Shown here one piece after another: positions 1 through 11,197 of a DNA stretch of 64,000 nucleotides. The number at the start of each line of letters is the position of its first letter. Positions within the stretch are counted from its first letter, which is position 1. Source of the stretch: Auriscalpium vulgare (taxonomy: Eukaryota > Basidiomycota > Agaricomycetes > Russulales > Auriscalpiaceae); NCBI GenBank assembly GCA_019915015.1, contig JAHBBC010000037.1:266305-330304 (forward strand), in the 5' to 3' direction. The notes beneath the pieces are model-generated. The model was not told the DNA's origin. It was given only the letters and a program-made list of their open reading frames with translations, and did no database searches. A program made the translations under genes and the position numbers.

Positions 1-592
1 AGCGTGGGAAAATGACGCAGTTGAATCAGGCAGACTGGGATTTTTGCCGGTCAATGAGTCATTGCTTACTAATCCCGGGGATAAAGTACCCGGTTACCCG
101 GTAATTGAGCAATTTTTAGCTAAGTAGCTCCTGCCCAATGTTTTTCAACACCTTCTCACTTCCAAAGACACTCATGTCTGCAAGTATTTTGCGTTTTGCA
201 AGCTAACCAGCAACAATATGAACATGTTTTCAATTGTTCTCGAGTCAGCAAAAAATACTGCACGATTTCCATTTTAGGTAAAATTTTCCCACGGGTAGGC
301 CAAACACGCACCATGATGCATCAACCGGCACTTTCAACTGTGTGCAGGTTTAAACGTAGTCTCCGTGGCTGACCTTGGCACAGAAGATAGTTGTTCTGTT
401 ATAAGGTCTGCATCAAAATTACGGAGCCTGGCGGGGCAACCCCACTCGGGGATTGCCGAGGAATTTCCTCGTCTCTTGCCAGGCACAGATGGCGGTAGCG
501 TCAGCGTAATTAGCCTATAATGTCATCACATAGTAGTCATACAGCCAATCTATCAGCTTTGCTTCGATTCGAAGTCGTCCACAACACAAGAT
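1..592. other. Gene-free left edge with fold-back sequence
   Basis: No convincing coding sequence. Two structures are visible. A 10-bp inverted repeat (gtgggaaaat at 3-12, attttcccac at 283-292) brackets about 290 bp, but the window starts too close to it to look for a target duplication. At 426-484 an outer stem (GCCTGGC 426-432 with GCCAGGC 478-484) encloses a hairpin (GGCAA/TTGCC and CCCC/GGGG around actc) and a second hairpin (GAGGAA/TTCCTC, 458-470), giving a branched fold. The function is unknown. Confidence 0.4.
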
Positions 593-2254
593 ATGCCTAG
601 GAAGAAGCCAGATGCCGACACGCTCTGTCACGATTGCAAGAAGAAAAGGATAGCAGAGAATGGGGTACGTCTATGTAGCAAAACGGGTCTACGGCGTTGC
701 AATTGACCGAAGCTCTTAGGGGTCACGAAGCCTGGTTCTCGTCGGTCCCCTCAGTCCTCAGAAGAAAAAATGAAGACTATCCTCGACACTATAGTGGCCG
801 CAAACTGGACCTTCGGGATATTTCTGAGTTTCTTTTTCGGGGATTCCCTGAATGTAGATCTAGCATCACGACACTTTTCTATGCTCAAGGCCTTCCTCTG
901 CGGTCAAGCCCCAAAGCACACAGCTGCCCATATACTCGATGCCATGTACTGGCATCCACTTGCGAGCCCGCCCGCAAGTCACAAGGACTTCAATAATCAC
1001 TTCAATCTCAATCAGCCTATGGACAATATCAACTACGCGCAGCCCGCAATCGGGACATGGGCTCTTCGACGCGTCACCAACGAGATGGGCCATGAAGTCA
1101 AATACCTGATGTCATGTCCGGCTGGTCTTCGTGTTCGGGCGGGCGGGACAAAGGCGGCAGCCGCACGTCGCGCTGTCGAATCTGCAATCATTCCGGACGC
1201 GGACGAAGCAGCGGCGACGGCGCAGGCTGGCACGTCGGATGCGGGGCGCGGGGCTGAGGAAGAAGGCCAACACGGAGAGGCGACGCGTGATTTGGCAGAT
1301 GGCGATGCGCTCATGGATGATGACGAACCTATGGCGGAGACCCGTAAGCAACTGTGCACTGAAATTACAGCGTGACCTTACCTTTCCGTGCAGCTCTACC
1401 GTCAACTCAACAGCCTCTTCGTAAGAAAAAGGGTGCTGCTTCGAAGGACCCGATCATCTCCTGGGACATTGTCAACAAATTCTCAATGTCCGGCCTAGCA
1501 AGCAAGTACAGGGAACACGCACCGGTTACCTGGCAGGTTGTCTCTGAGGCTCTCAACTTCGGGAAGGGGACAGAAGGAGAGGGCTACCGGCCGTCGAACA
1601 TTGTGCGTGCATTACATTGTCCGCAAGATCCTACATTCACAAATCTACAGGTTGCGTCAAGTGTTATCAGCGAGCTCGTATTTGGCAATAATTCATGGAC
1701 CAACCTGATGGCAATCAGCCGGGGCATCATTCTGTTCGGTACGAAGGCGCACCAGTCCGTTGATGGGCACCAGACGGTAGTAGGGCGGAAATGGGTACTT
1801 TCCTATCCCTAGAGCGCTGTCAGTGGTACCGCGTTGTTGTGCGAGCGAGTCGTCACGTTCCCAAAGGTTCGCGAAGTGACTCCACCGATACGTGGATCGT
1901 GGTCGTAACGAGGATTCGGATCGGAATGAGGGTTTGGCGTGTGCGCCGGACCAGGAAACGAGAAGGAGTGAGCGTACGAGTCACCGAAGCGACGAACAAA
2001 CGAAGTCGCGACGAGCGAGCTCCGAAGTTGGACGCGGAGGAACGCGGAATGACGATGGAGGGAGGGAGAGAGAGATCGACGTAACACGAGGTTCGGCTTT
2101 ATACGTTGATCGGTGCGATGGGTAGTTGGGTGACTTCGGACAACTTCGGCTTGCAGATGAAGTGATGTGTAATGGGGAACGCGTTCGTCGTGGGCCTGAA
2201 CTTGAGGAGGCCTCGAAGGCGATATCAAAGTGGATGAAGGTCTGTCGATGGCGA

Positions 2255-2358
2255 TGTTCGAGAGGCGAGGTTCGGTCGTCGAGGTTCGAGAGGCGAGGTT
2301 CGGGAGGCGAGGTTCGGGAGGCGAGGTTCGGAAGGCGAGGTTCGGAAAGCGAAGTTGG
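2255..2358. repeat. 15-bp tandem repeat, about seven copies
   Basis: Seven or so head-to-tail copies of a unit close to GAGGCGAGGTTCGGG, with copies drifting at the last three bases (ggg, aag, aaa, gtc). The period is a multiple of three, so frames stay open on both strands and give artefactual low-complexity peptides. Confidence 0.8.
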
Positions 2359-3169
2359 GGTACGTGGTGCGAAAGGCGAAGGTCGAAAGCGAAGTCAAAG
2401 GCGAGCGTATTGGGGCGTGCGGCGTAGTGGTTACAAGCGATAAGGGGAACGAGGGAGTACAACGACAGTAAGAGCTGTCGATGCGGGCGGTTTGCAATGT
2501 CTCTTTCGAGATGCTGACTATGAGGGGGAAAGTAACTTGTTATTCGGTGTGCTATCGAGTCGTATTTAAGCTACAACGAGTGCGAGACCGTATCGTACGG
2601 AAACGAACATAGGTAGGTGCGTACAGAGACGAAACACGAGGGAAGTGGATAAGGATCATGTGTCGCAAGTCGAGGTGGGTCGGAACGAGCATATGTAGCG
2701 AGAGGGAGCTCTCATGGGGAACGAGAACGATGGATACCAAACAAACGATCAGCGCTGTCGCTACGATGTGATATACAGAAGGATGAAGTACGAACGATAT
2801 TGTGGAGACGCGCCTCAGCGGTACAAGGCGCGCCAAACGTATATCCGTGAGCCGAAGTCGCAGCGAGTGGCGGACGATCTCCCGAAGTGGCTGGGAAGGT
2901 AGCCATGGCTTCGGGCTCGGTTCGCCTCGGCTCGGAAAGGTCGGGACGATAGAGGGGATCAATCGGGAACGCTATAAGTGAGGGGGAGAATCGGACAGGG
3001 AAGTACCGGGTGACAGCCGGTCATCTCGGAGATACGCTCACGGGGCGTTTCACTACACTGATCTTGGTCCGGCAGCGACTTTGTGGCGTGTCTGCTGCTG
3101 ATGGGCCGAAAGGTCTCGACCGAACCACGTGCGGGCGCCTCGGGATGACTGGAAACGAGGCCGAGGCGC

Positions 3170-3273
3170 TGGAAAGTTCGGAGCCGAAGTCACGTGACTT
3201 CGGAACTTTCCGAAGTGGCTGTGCCGAAACGGCGGAAACGACGGTCCGGAGACCAAAGTCACGTGACTTTGGT
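3170..3273. repeat. Paired CACGTG-centred palindromes
   Basis: Two perfect palindromes lie 49 bp apart: CCGAAGTCACGTGACTTCGG at 3184-3203, and CCAAAGTCACGTGACTTTGG at 3253-3272, which extends by one more pair. They share the TCACGTGA core but differ in the arms, with pairing kept. The first is flanked by GGAAAGTT and AACTTTCC, so the fold-back extends over about 42 bp with a small bulge. The core is an E-box, so bHLH binding sites or subterminal transposon repeats are both possible. Confidence 0.75.
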
Positions 3274-5420
3274 TCGAAATGAAAAACCGAAAAGTCGCGG
3301 TGGAATCCCCGCTCGACGGGGAATCAGGCGTATCACCGTGTACCGTGTCGGGAGCCGCCTCGCGCAATGTGTGCCGTTCTCGACTGTTCGCGAAGCACTC
3401 ATCACGATGTCAACAGCGGAGCGCACATTCTTGATGGAACACTTTGGAAAGCCCGACGTTGCGCCACCATTAGTCGTCCTTGACAACATGCAGGCCCACG
3501 ATCGGACATACGACGTCAGAATGGGTAGAGATAACAGGATGATCACGGGTACCGGCGGAACATCTGTGCGAATGGAAGACTGCATGGCAGATGCCTTTGA
3601 CATCAGACCAATCCAGGCCAATATCGAAAGCGGGGCGCGTCGCAACGTCACGGCAGAGGAGATCCTGGGCAAGGTGGACGAGAAGCACATCAATGATATG
3701 TTGTGTTACCACTGGGCGGACGTCTTGGTGTGATACGTTCCGAGCCTGGCGCTCTATCGCAGCGAGCTCAGCAAGAAGTTCGAGAGGAACACGACAAAGC
3801 ATCAAATCAACAAACAGCGACATACCAAAGTCTTCCTGCTAGGCACGAACAGCGCAAACGAGGCTTCGACGAAGGGCGTCAAGGACGCAATTGCAGACTT
3901 CTTGCACCAGCTCGGAATTGGGGCATCGACCGTTGGGAAGCGCTTGATCTTCTTCCATGGCGACGGAAAGACTTTCGATGGGATCCACAAGATGAAGAAG
4001 TATGTGTCCGGCAGCCGGAACACGTTCTCCAAGCTACGGTTTGTTCGTCCGGTGCTCGAGATATGGCATACAAAATGGACAGACCTTAGCCGGATATGCC
4101 GCACACATTGGGGAGGGTCCCACAGCACATCCGATCCCTCGTCGTTGGGCTTCATGGCGAAGGCAATTAATGTCGCGGCACCGACGGACTTCCACAAGGT
4201 GCACTTATACAAGTCCAAGCATCTAATTGATGTCGTCACTCGCGGGCACATATTGCAACGATGGGAGTACGTACCAATGTCATCCGGTGGGAGAAAAACC
4301 CTGACAAGTGTGAGCGCAGGGCACATTTACAGACGAGGGATCTTGTCGAGTACTACCGCATACTGGCAGAGGAGTCGCGCCTACCTACCCTCCATCTTAT
4401 CATCCAGGATGCCGCACGCCTGTCTCAGATGTACTCAACGAGCCAGGCCTATGTCCGTGCGCGGGCACCGCCGTCCGACCGAGGGGATGACGCGCCGCGT
4501 GGACCAGCATGGCCGACTCCGCCTGCCCCGAATTCGTCGTCAGCGTTGAGCACGACACCAGCAGAAGCCCGTCGCACGCACCCACAGGCAGATTGGGTCC
4601 TTGCAAATTCGATTTTGCTCCTTCGCGATGGGATCTACTTCCTTGAGGTCTGCCGCGCTGTTGCATTAGGAGAGATTGGGCGCGTCTGGGAAATCTTCAA
4701 GGTCAGCTCACTTTGTGTGAATTGGTATTGTACTGAAACAGAGCAGATCTGGATATTCACCTTTGCTGGCGCGGGGAATACGAACTATACAGCTTACCTC
4801 ATTGAAATGTTCATCAATATCGAGCGCGAGTACCCGAAGGCAACACGCGACGCCCTCTTTAACAACTGGCTTGTGAACCTCGAGGGCAAACCGGGGCACT
4901 TCCATGAACTCGACTTGATGCAGGAACATTTTAATAATTGGCTTGAGGAACACACACAGCACAAGGGCAAACAATTTGATGACCCGTGGTACCGAAACGT
5001 GCTGTCAATGCATGTTCATCATTTTCTCCATCTTATGTGAGAGTTCGAGGAGGACGTACAGCTAGAAGCGCGGCGCAAAAGCCATACGGAACCCCACAAA
5101 GACAACAAGCTGCGCGAAGTGATACGAATCTGTCATCAGCACGAATTACACCTGCGCCGAAACGGGCGCGACTTCGGCCATCATGCACAGGATGACTTCA
5201 GTGTTGGTCATCGCAAGCTCGGGGCAGAGGGGAAGTTAGAGAAGTATATTAAGAGCACATTGGAGGAGTGGCACAACAAAAATACACGTAGTCCCCTTCC
5301 CACGGGCCAGGAGGATGCGTCGACTTATCTCGAGGTCCTCAATCCCTTTCAAGTTGTAGACGATGTAACAGATTAGCACTTCCATATGCATAGTATTGAA
5401 CCTCATTTTCAACGCACCTA

Positions 5421-7063
5421 CTACCGCCGATGATGTTTGGACGGACGCTGCGGGCTCGCAGCCATGCTTGTGAGACGCTTGCGCCGTGGGCTTGTTATGT
5501 CTGCAGACGGCGGGGCCTCATTTTCAGTTACTGGAATAGCGTTGGAAGGCGGCCGCCTGAGACAAGGCAGTGTAGTTAGCTTCTCGTGCGAACTCGCAGA
5601 CAACACCGGAAACTCACCGTCCAGACGAGCCTTCACCCTCGCGCTGTGGCGCATGCACGGCCTCGCGAGCAGTTCGGGCCGCAGATTTTGCTCCAGAAAA
5701 ATAAGTTAAACATGCGGAGGATACAGAACAAAGGCTTACCTTTAGCGTTCCTCTCCCGCGTCGCTTTGGCCTACTGTGCCTTCGCTGCATTTGCCAGTTG
5801 CCGCTCCTCGTCGAACTCCGCATTGGACACCTTCACAACATCAAAAAGTGCATTGAGGTGCAGATCGGCTAGGGGCCAGTCAGCGCAGACTCTGGCAAGC
5901 TCCTCGCGATCGCGTATGTTGTGAAACTGGTCAATTAGCGCACAGTATGTCGTGTCAGGGATGAGGGAAGTGTAGGGAAGGTGGTGCGACCGCGTATCAT
6001 CGTGATTGGCCCATATCAGCATGCAGAAGTTATCGACTTGCTCACGGGCCTCGATCTTCTGCTTGGAGGTGAGCTTTCCGTGCGTCTTTGTTGCAGTTTT
6101 ATCCGAGTCAGACTCCTCGCAGGGGAGACCATCCTCCTCGGCATTGGGTGTAGGGGATGCTGGAGGTGAGTCCAGGTTGTCGTCTGAATAGAATCCCGGA
6201 GGTGGTGCTAAGAGGCGAAAGGGAGGGCGCTGAGGGTGATTGTCTGGGAGACGACGCACACAGCTTGAGCACGGAAGCGAGCGACCTGCCGTAAGGCAAG
6301 AAGTCAGAGCGTGTGAAGGCGGCACTGGGCCAGCGAACAACCGGTTGAATTCTGCCTCGAGGCAGAATCCCTTCGCGTGACACAGCACGAGCCGATCAAG
6401 GTCGCCTTCATCCCCGTCTGACGTCCCTTTTGAAGGCTTTGGCGCGTTTGATGCGTGGTTGACCTTTGAACGCGATGGCTGGAGTGGTGGCAGCTGCGTA
6501 TGCGATGGAGGTAAGACATATGTATCCATGTCCTCGTCCATGTACTCATCGTCACTGCCGTCGTCGCCGTGGAGCTTGTCGTATTCGTCCGCGACGCGTG
6601 CAATGTATGTCTGCTCGACGTAGGTCATTCCTAGGGCAATCAACTTGAAGTCTCGACCTGCACGTCCGTTCTGCTGCCGAATAGCCTCCGCCGACTCCGG
6701 GAGACCCGCGTTCAAGGAGATCTCGACGTGTCGCAGGTCCACACCGAGCCCGAACTTGACAGTCGCGACGACGATGTACGTTTCAGGATCCTCGCGGAAG
6801 TCCTTCAAGGTTTGCGCGTTCTCCCGAAGATCCTCTGCGCGCTCCCTTTTCCGGAGGTTCGTGTCGTCGGTTAGACCATTATACACGCGTACATGACGCT
6901 CACGAGTTGCCAGAGGAAGCAGGCGTCGAAGATACGTTGCAAGTCGCCAGCAAAGCTCGAAATCTTTGCAGTAGATGAGTGTCTTCTTGCGACAGGGTGC
7001 CAGCCACGCGAAGTCGGGGAACTCGCCGCCTCCGAGGCCGTGATGCAGTGTCTTGAAGACCGT
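5421..7063 (-). pseudogene. RecQ-like helicase, C-terminal piece
   Basis: This encodes the second RecA-like domain of a superfamily 2 DNA helicase: motif IV area KTLIYCKD, motif V area VVATVKFGLGVD, and motif VI RQQNGRAGRD. An acidic linker follows, then a Cys-rich segment (CHAKGFCL ... PCSSCVRR) placed like a RecQ zinc-binding domain. An in-frame TAG near 5767-5769 follows KAQ. Beyond it the frame continues through about 13 codons to a plausible donor, and further exon-like sequence ends at 5421, so the stop looks premature. The 5' side is cut at 7063 by element E1; the protein continues at 16569. Two retrotransposons interrupt the gene, so full-length product is not expected. Confidence 0.8.
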
Positions 7064-8548
7064 TGATACACCTGCTACGCGTGTGGCTACTGTTTGCGCA
7101 TTTTCGATGCACTGTGGCACTCGCACAGTGGCTCCGACCGTCGCCATGCATCCCCGACTCTATCGTTCCCGTCGACACACTCGCACAACAGCTAGCGCTG
7201 TAGCTGTCCGCGCAATCGTTCGCTGCAGTTCGCCGACGCTCGCTCACACTCGCACCCAACATCGCAGCCTCGCCCGAGCATCGCTACACATTTGCACCAT
7301 TCGCCTGAGCCAGCCACGTCATTGCCGAGGTCGCCCGACTCGCCCGAGCTTCTAGAGCAGTCCATCAACCGCATAGTCTGTCGGATCTTGGCCATGTCTC
7401 ACATCAATTAGCCCACATCGCCGAAGCCAGAGCCATGAGATAACGACCCCGTCCACGTCGTCGCAGCCGTTCGCCGGCGCTTGCCTGTACTCAGCGGACA
7501 CAGCTGCACATGCCCGACCTCCCAGCGACTCAGAGATGCGGCGCAGACTCCCAGACCATCGAGCTATTGCCCAGCGACATCGGAGACGATCCCCGAGCCC
7601 GAGACACCAGCGGACCGGATCATCAACCACTCCTGATGCATCGCTGTCGCATCCCGAGCATCCCGGAGGTTTCGCCGAAGATAGCATCATAGTTGCGCCT
7701 AGACCGTCGCGATACTGTCCCCTCATGTTCCAGCCGTTCACCGATGTTTGCCTATGTTCAGCGAGCTCAGATACACGTCTAGGGTCTCTCAGCAACTCGC
7801 CAACGATACAGTGACTCGCTGAACATCGAGATATCTCTCAGCAACGCAGGAGACAGTGCCCAAGCCCGAGCCATCAGTGATCCGGATCAACAACCACTTT
7901 TGATGCGTCGCTGATGCTCCCCGAGCGTCTCGGAGACCTTGCTGGAGATATCTCCGCTTTTGTGTCTAGGCCTTTGATATCTCTTCTCTCTCATTCGCTA
8001 TAATTCGCCGATGCTTCGCACGGCTTCGCTGACTGCATCGCATGACTCGTGTAGCTACTCCGACGCATTTTCCCATGTATAAGTGTAGCTAGCAGTGTCT
8101 GCATGCAATAGGAACTTCTCCCCCAGAGACAGCACCTCAAACCTCGAGAACTATCGTCTTTCACCTTCGCAGCGCATCGTTTAGCCCTTTTATCGACATC
8201 GACATCGCATTCACCTTCGCAGCGCATCGTTTACGCACTTGCATATTGAGAACCTTCGCCCTACCGTCGCCCATCGTCGCCCATCGTCACCCAGCGTCGC
8301 CTATCGCCCCCGACCTTCGCCCTACCTCCCCGACTCTCGCTACGCCACCCCAAGCCTTGTATTGCCGCCCACACCTTTGCCGACACTCCCCCTCATCCCC
8401 CGTCGCTCGCTACACTTCCCCAGTGACAGCTGCGACTCTCCGAGCCCCCTGGTAGACCTGGGACACGCCCCCCAACTAAAACAGTACTACTCGACGAGCA
8501 GGGTTTGGTTTTGTCATCTGACCGCCTGTCTGACGAGTTTGGTCATCA
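7064..8548 (+). repeat. E1 5' LTR (1485 bp)
   Basis: Direct repeat of 15093-16568. It starts TGATACACC and ends GGTCATCA. It is longer than its partner by a 10-bp duplication near 8267 (ccatcgtcgc), less one C in a C-run near 8125. A weak TATA-like ctataatt lies near 7999. Many small open frames over it recur identically in the other LTR and are not genes. Confidence 0.95.
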
Positions 8549-8552
8549 TTTG

Positions 8553-8571
8553 TGGAGCCCACCGCGAGGGG
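8553..8571 (+). other. E1 primer-binding site
   Basis: TGGAGCCCACCGCGAGGGG begins four bases after the 5' LTR and has the TGG start expected for pairing with a tRNA 3' CCA end. The same sequence follows the E2 5' LTR (18336) although the two LTRs are otherwise unrelated in length and sequence. I could not assign the tRNA. Confidence 0.75.
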
Positions 8572-9013
8572 CACTACCAGAATTCTTCCAGGACGCTCAT
8601 CCTCGACTCCTCCCTCTCGTCGACATCGCTATCCGACTCGTGTCTCGTCGCTCGCAGAGGAGCTACGTGAATCGTTCGTCGTTTGGCCCCCCAGTCCAGG
8701 AGAGCTCTTTTCCTCCGTTCCCAGTCCTTTTGCAACCCACAACAACCTCTCCGACGTCTCGCACAGCGACAGCGAGGTTCAGCAAATTTTAGGAGACCTT
8801 TCACCGTTCCCTGGAGCCGCTACACCATCGCCTTTGCATCGTCCGCAATCGCATCGCACACCCGATCGCACACCCCCGTCGCCGTCGCCACAGCCGTTAT
8901 CGCCACCTCGTAATCTCACCGATCGCCTTGCATCACGTCCGACATCGTCTATCGTCAATCCACTCCCTACAACTGCCCTACCCACTCCAGTCAATCCCCT
9001 ACCTCGTTGCATC

Positions 9014-11197
9014 ATGGCTACTCCCGCTATGCCCGCCCGTGGTGATCGCACCGCTCCGACGTTTACACCCGAACAACCCCGATCGATTAGGCGATTTTTC
9101 GCCGACCTCGAGATTCTATTTCTGCGCTGCACTATAGCCGACGACGATGCGAAGAAGAAATGGGCGCAGAGCTATGTCCCAATTGAAGTCGCCGACCTTT
9201 TCGATGCTATGTCCGAGTTTACGGACGCGACCAAGACGTACAAGGACTTCAAGGAAGCCGTCGCAAAGCTCTACCCAGGTGCTAGTGAAGACAAGGCATA
9301 CTCTGTCGCCGATCTCGAGCGCTTGGTCGCTGACCGCCATCGGAGAGGCATCGCGACAATCGAAGAGTTTGCTGCGTTCCATCGAGACTTCCTAGCCATC
9401 TCCAGCTACCTCATCCGCCATCGCCGACTCTCCGACCTGCAGCAACAGCGCGAGTTTGTTCGTGCATTCCCACCCGAGCTCTGGAAGTTTGTCCACGCTC
9501 GCTTGCAGATCAAGAAACCAGATCACGAGCCTGAGGACCCGTATCTCGTCGCAGACGTTAAGGATGCAGCCAATTATGTTCTCCATGACACAGCAGCCCC
9601 GTCCGTGCACACCGACTCGACCAGCATCGCCAGTTCGTCGCTAGCATCAGCTCCAGCGATCAAGACCGAGGAGCTACTCGCTACGCTCGTCCGATCGCTC
9701 ACGCAAGCAGTCCAGGCGAACGCTATCGCTCCAGCGACGTCCACCACGAATTCGCCCGCGCCCACCGACGCTCCTCGTCGAGACAATCGCTGCCATTACT
9801 GTGGCATCGCCGAGCATCGTATAGTGCAATGCCCCACCGTCGACGAAGACATTCGCACAGGATATGTCAAGCGCAATCATGAAGGTCGTGTTATCCTAGC
9901 CAGCGGTGCCTTCGTTCCGACCTCGATTGTCGGCAGCTATCTTCGTGAACGTGTTATGGAATGGCACAGGCGAAACCCAGGCCAGCGCGCCCAAGCGCAG
10001 ATGATGATCGCCATCGAACCACTATCGACGTTTACGCTGTCCACCGACGATCGCATCGCTGCTCTCGAAGCTGAGCTGTCTGCACTGCGAGGCTCACGCG
10101 AGTCGTACAAGCTGGTCTTCGACGGCGTTGAAGTGCCCTCTCGTCGACCTGCGGCCGCAAAGCCTGCGCAAGTCCCAGCAGCTGCCCGAGATACTCGCGC
10201 CCCATCCCCGAGAAACATGCCGCAAGTTCCCCGAGCACCAGTGCACCCTTTCGCCGAAGCACGCGACGCTACTACAGCCCCAGTCAAGCCTCGTTTCGTC
10301 CCAGCGGATCCGCCTAGACCACCGGCAAACGCTCGCGACGGTGCATACAAGACAAACGCGCCGGTACACAAGGCAGAGATCGCAGACAATGTCTTCGCCC
10401 GCTCGATGAAAGCCAGTTCGATTACGCTCACACCCGAGGAGCTCCTATCGCTTTCGCCAGAGGTTCGCGCCAAGTACCGCAACGTCGTAACGCCCCGCCG
10501 ATCAGCAAACGAGCAAGTCACGTACACTATGTCCACTTTCGACGAAGTCGCAGAAGCTGTCGTCTCGCCCGAGGCAGCTATCGCAGAAGCTGAAGCCAGG
10601 ACCTTTGCCAACTTCGTCCCCGCTCCTCGCGTCATCGCACCCGATCGCAGCAACCCTCCGCCTGGTGTTTTAGTCCTCGACGACCCGTACGAATCATATC
10701 TAATGGATCTCTCGCCTGAGGAGGAGCCAAAGACCCTCACAGTCGCCCGAGAATCGGCAGCGCTTCGCTCGATTGACGCGATCATCGACAACAAGGATAC
10801 AGTTGAATGTTTGCTGGACCCAGGCTCGCAGATCATATCTATGTCTGAGGAAATTTGCCATCATCTCGGTCTCGCCTACGACCCCTCGATTCGCATTCGC
10901 GTTCAAAGTGCCAATACACATTTCGACAGCTCGCTTGGTTTAGCTCGCAACGTCCCAGTCAAAATAGCGAACATCACCATCTATTTGCAGATACATGTCA
11001 TCCGCAACGTCGCCTATGACATCCTACTTGGTCGCCCATTCGACGCGTTGACAGAGAGCATCGTGCGCAACTTCAAGAATGAAGATCAGACGATTACCTT
11101 GCGTTGCCCGAACTCGACGAGCGTGACGACCGTGCCTACGTTCGCCCGAGGGAAGCATCGATTTCGAGTCCCTGCTGAGACAATATTCACTGCTTGA
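9014..11197 (+). CDS. gag: E1 gag with C-terminal aspartic protease
   Basis: Starting at the first ATG (9014, MATPAMPARG) this gives a 727-residue protein; the frame is open back to 8552 but without an ATG. The N-terminal half is an alpha-helical capsid-like region. A CCHC zinc knuckle (CHYCGIAEHRIVQC) lies near codons 259-272, and a retropepsin-like domain at the C-terminus has LLDPGSQI as active site and ILLGRPF as the later hydrophobic-Gly motif. The protease is therefore in the gag frame, not in pol. DPGS in place of DTGS/DSGA is shared with E2. The frame ends at TGA 11195-11197, overlapping pol. Confidence 0.85.
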   Translation: MATPAMPARGDRTAPTFTPEQPRSIRRFFADLEILFLRCTIADDDAKKKWAQSYVPIEVADLFDAMSEFTDATKTYKDFKEAVAKLYPGASEDKAYSVADLERLVADRHRRGIATIEEFAAFHRDFLAISSYLIRHRRLSDLQQQREFVRAFPPELWKFVHARLQIKKPDHEPEDPYLVADVKDAANYVLHDTAAPSVHTDSTSIASSSLASAPAIKTEELLATLVRSLTQAVQANAIAPATSTTNSPAPTDAPRRDNRCHYCGIAEHRIVQCPTVDEDIRTGYVKRNHEGRVILASGAFVPTSIVGSYLRERVMEWHRRNPGQRAQAQMMIAIEPLSTFTLSTDDRIAALEAELSALRGSRESYKLVFDGVEVPSRRPAAAKPAQVPAAARDTRAPSPRNMPQVPRAPVHPFAEARDATTAPVKPRFVPADPPRPPANARDGAYKTNAPVHKAEIADNVFARSMKASSITLTPEELLSLSPEVRAKYRNVVTPRRSANEQVTYTMSTFDEVAEAVVSPEAAIAEAEARTFANFVPAPRVIAPDRSNPPPGVLVLDDPYESYLMDLSPEEEPKTLTVARESAALRSIDAIIDNKDTVECLLDPGSQIISMSEEICHHLGLAYDPSIRIRVQSANTHFDSSLGLARNVPVKIANITIYLQIHVIRNVAYDILLGRPFDALTESIVRNFKNEDQTITLRCPNSTSVTTVPTFARGKHRFRVPAETIFTA

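Larger units (their letters stand above)
1809..3378. mobile_element. Unclassified ~1.57-kb insertion in the DUF6589 gene
   Basis: The DUF6589 reading frame is continuous if this segment is ignored, so it is read as an insertion; the borders are good to perhaps 20 bp. It has no long protein that looks real. Open frames over it are repetitive Pro/Arg/Ser sequence produced by a 15-bp tandem repeat. It begins near TGTCAGTGGTACC (1818) and contains GTACCGGGTGACA (3003-3015), which look like solo-LTR ends, but no target duplication supports that. Its right third holds large CACGTG-centred palindromes. It may be a non-autonomous DNA element or a degenerate solo LTR. Confidence 0.45.
593..5376 (+). 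pseudogene. DUF6589-type protein gene, interrupted and with in-frame stop
   Basis: Successive exon-like blocks match the order of the fungal DUF6589 family. A possible first exon at 593-664 encodes a short Cys/Lys-rich start. The N-terminal part (770-1375) includes ILDAMYWHP, followed by 1420-1808. After an insertion, 3379-3730 carries VVLDNMQ and RMGRDNRM, 3734-4260 carries EIWHTKWTDLSR and DPSSLGF, and 4560-5040 and 5119-5376 form the C-terminal part. Two lesions are visible. About 1.57 kb of foreign DNA separates the codons for VLSY and TVREAL. A TGA at 3731-3733 lies in frame between two conserved blocks, as if from C-to-T change of a CGA codon. The family is recognised from memory of Agaricomycete proteins. 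Its biochemical role is not established, and a link to mobile DNA is only a suspicion. The gene converges on the helicase, 44 bp away. Confidence 0.7.

Noticed and set aside
3..292. MITE with 10-bp terminal inverted repeats
   Set aside because: A 10-bp repeat could be chance, and the left flank is outside the window, so no target duplication can be checked.
1818..3015. Solo LTR with TGTCAG...TGACA ends
   Set aside because: The ends look right, but no target duplication was found and the coding frame resumes only near 3379, so the true insertion is larger.
7352..7795. 147-codon minus-strand frame, repeated exactly at 15381-15824
   Set aside because: It lies in both E1 LTRs, so its duplication reflects the LTRs rather than a gene; no domain is visible.
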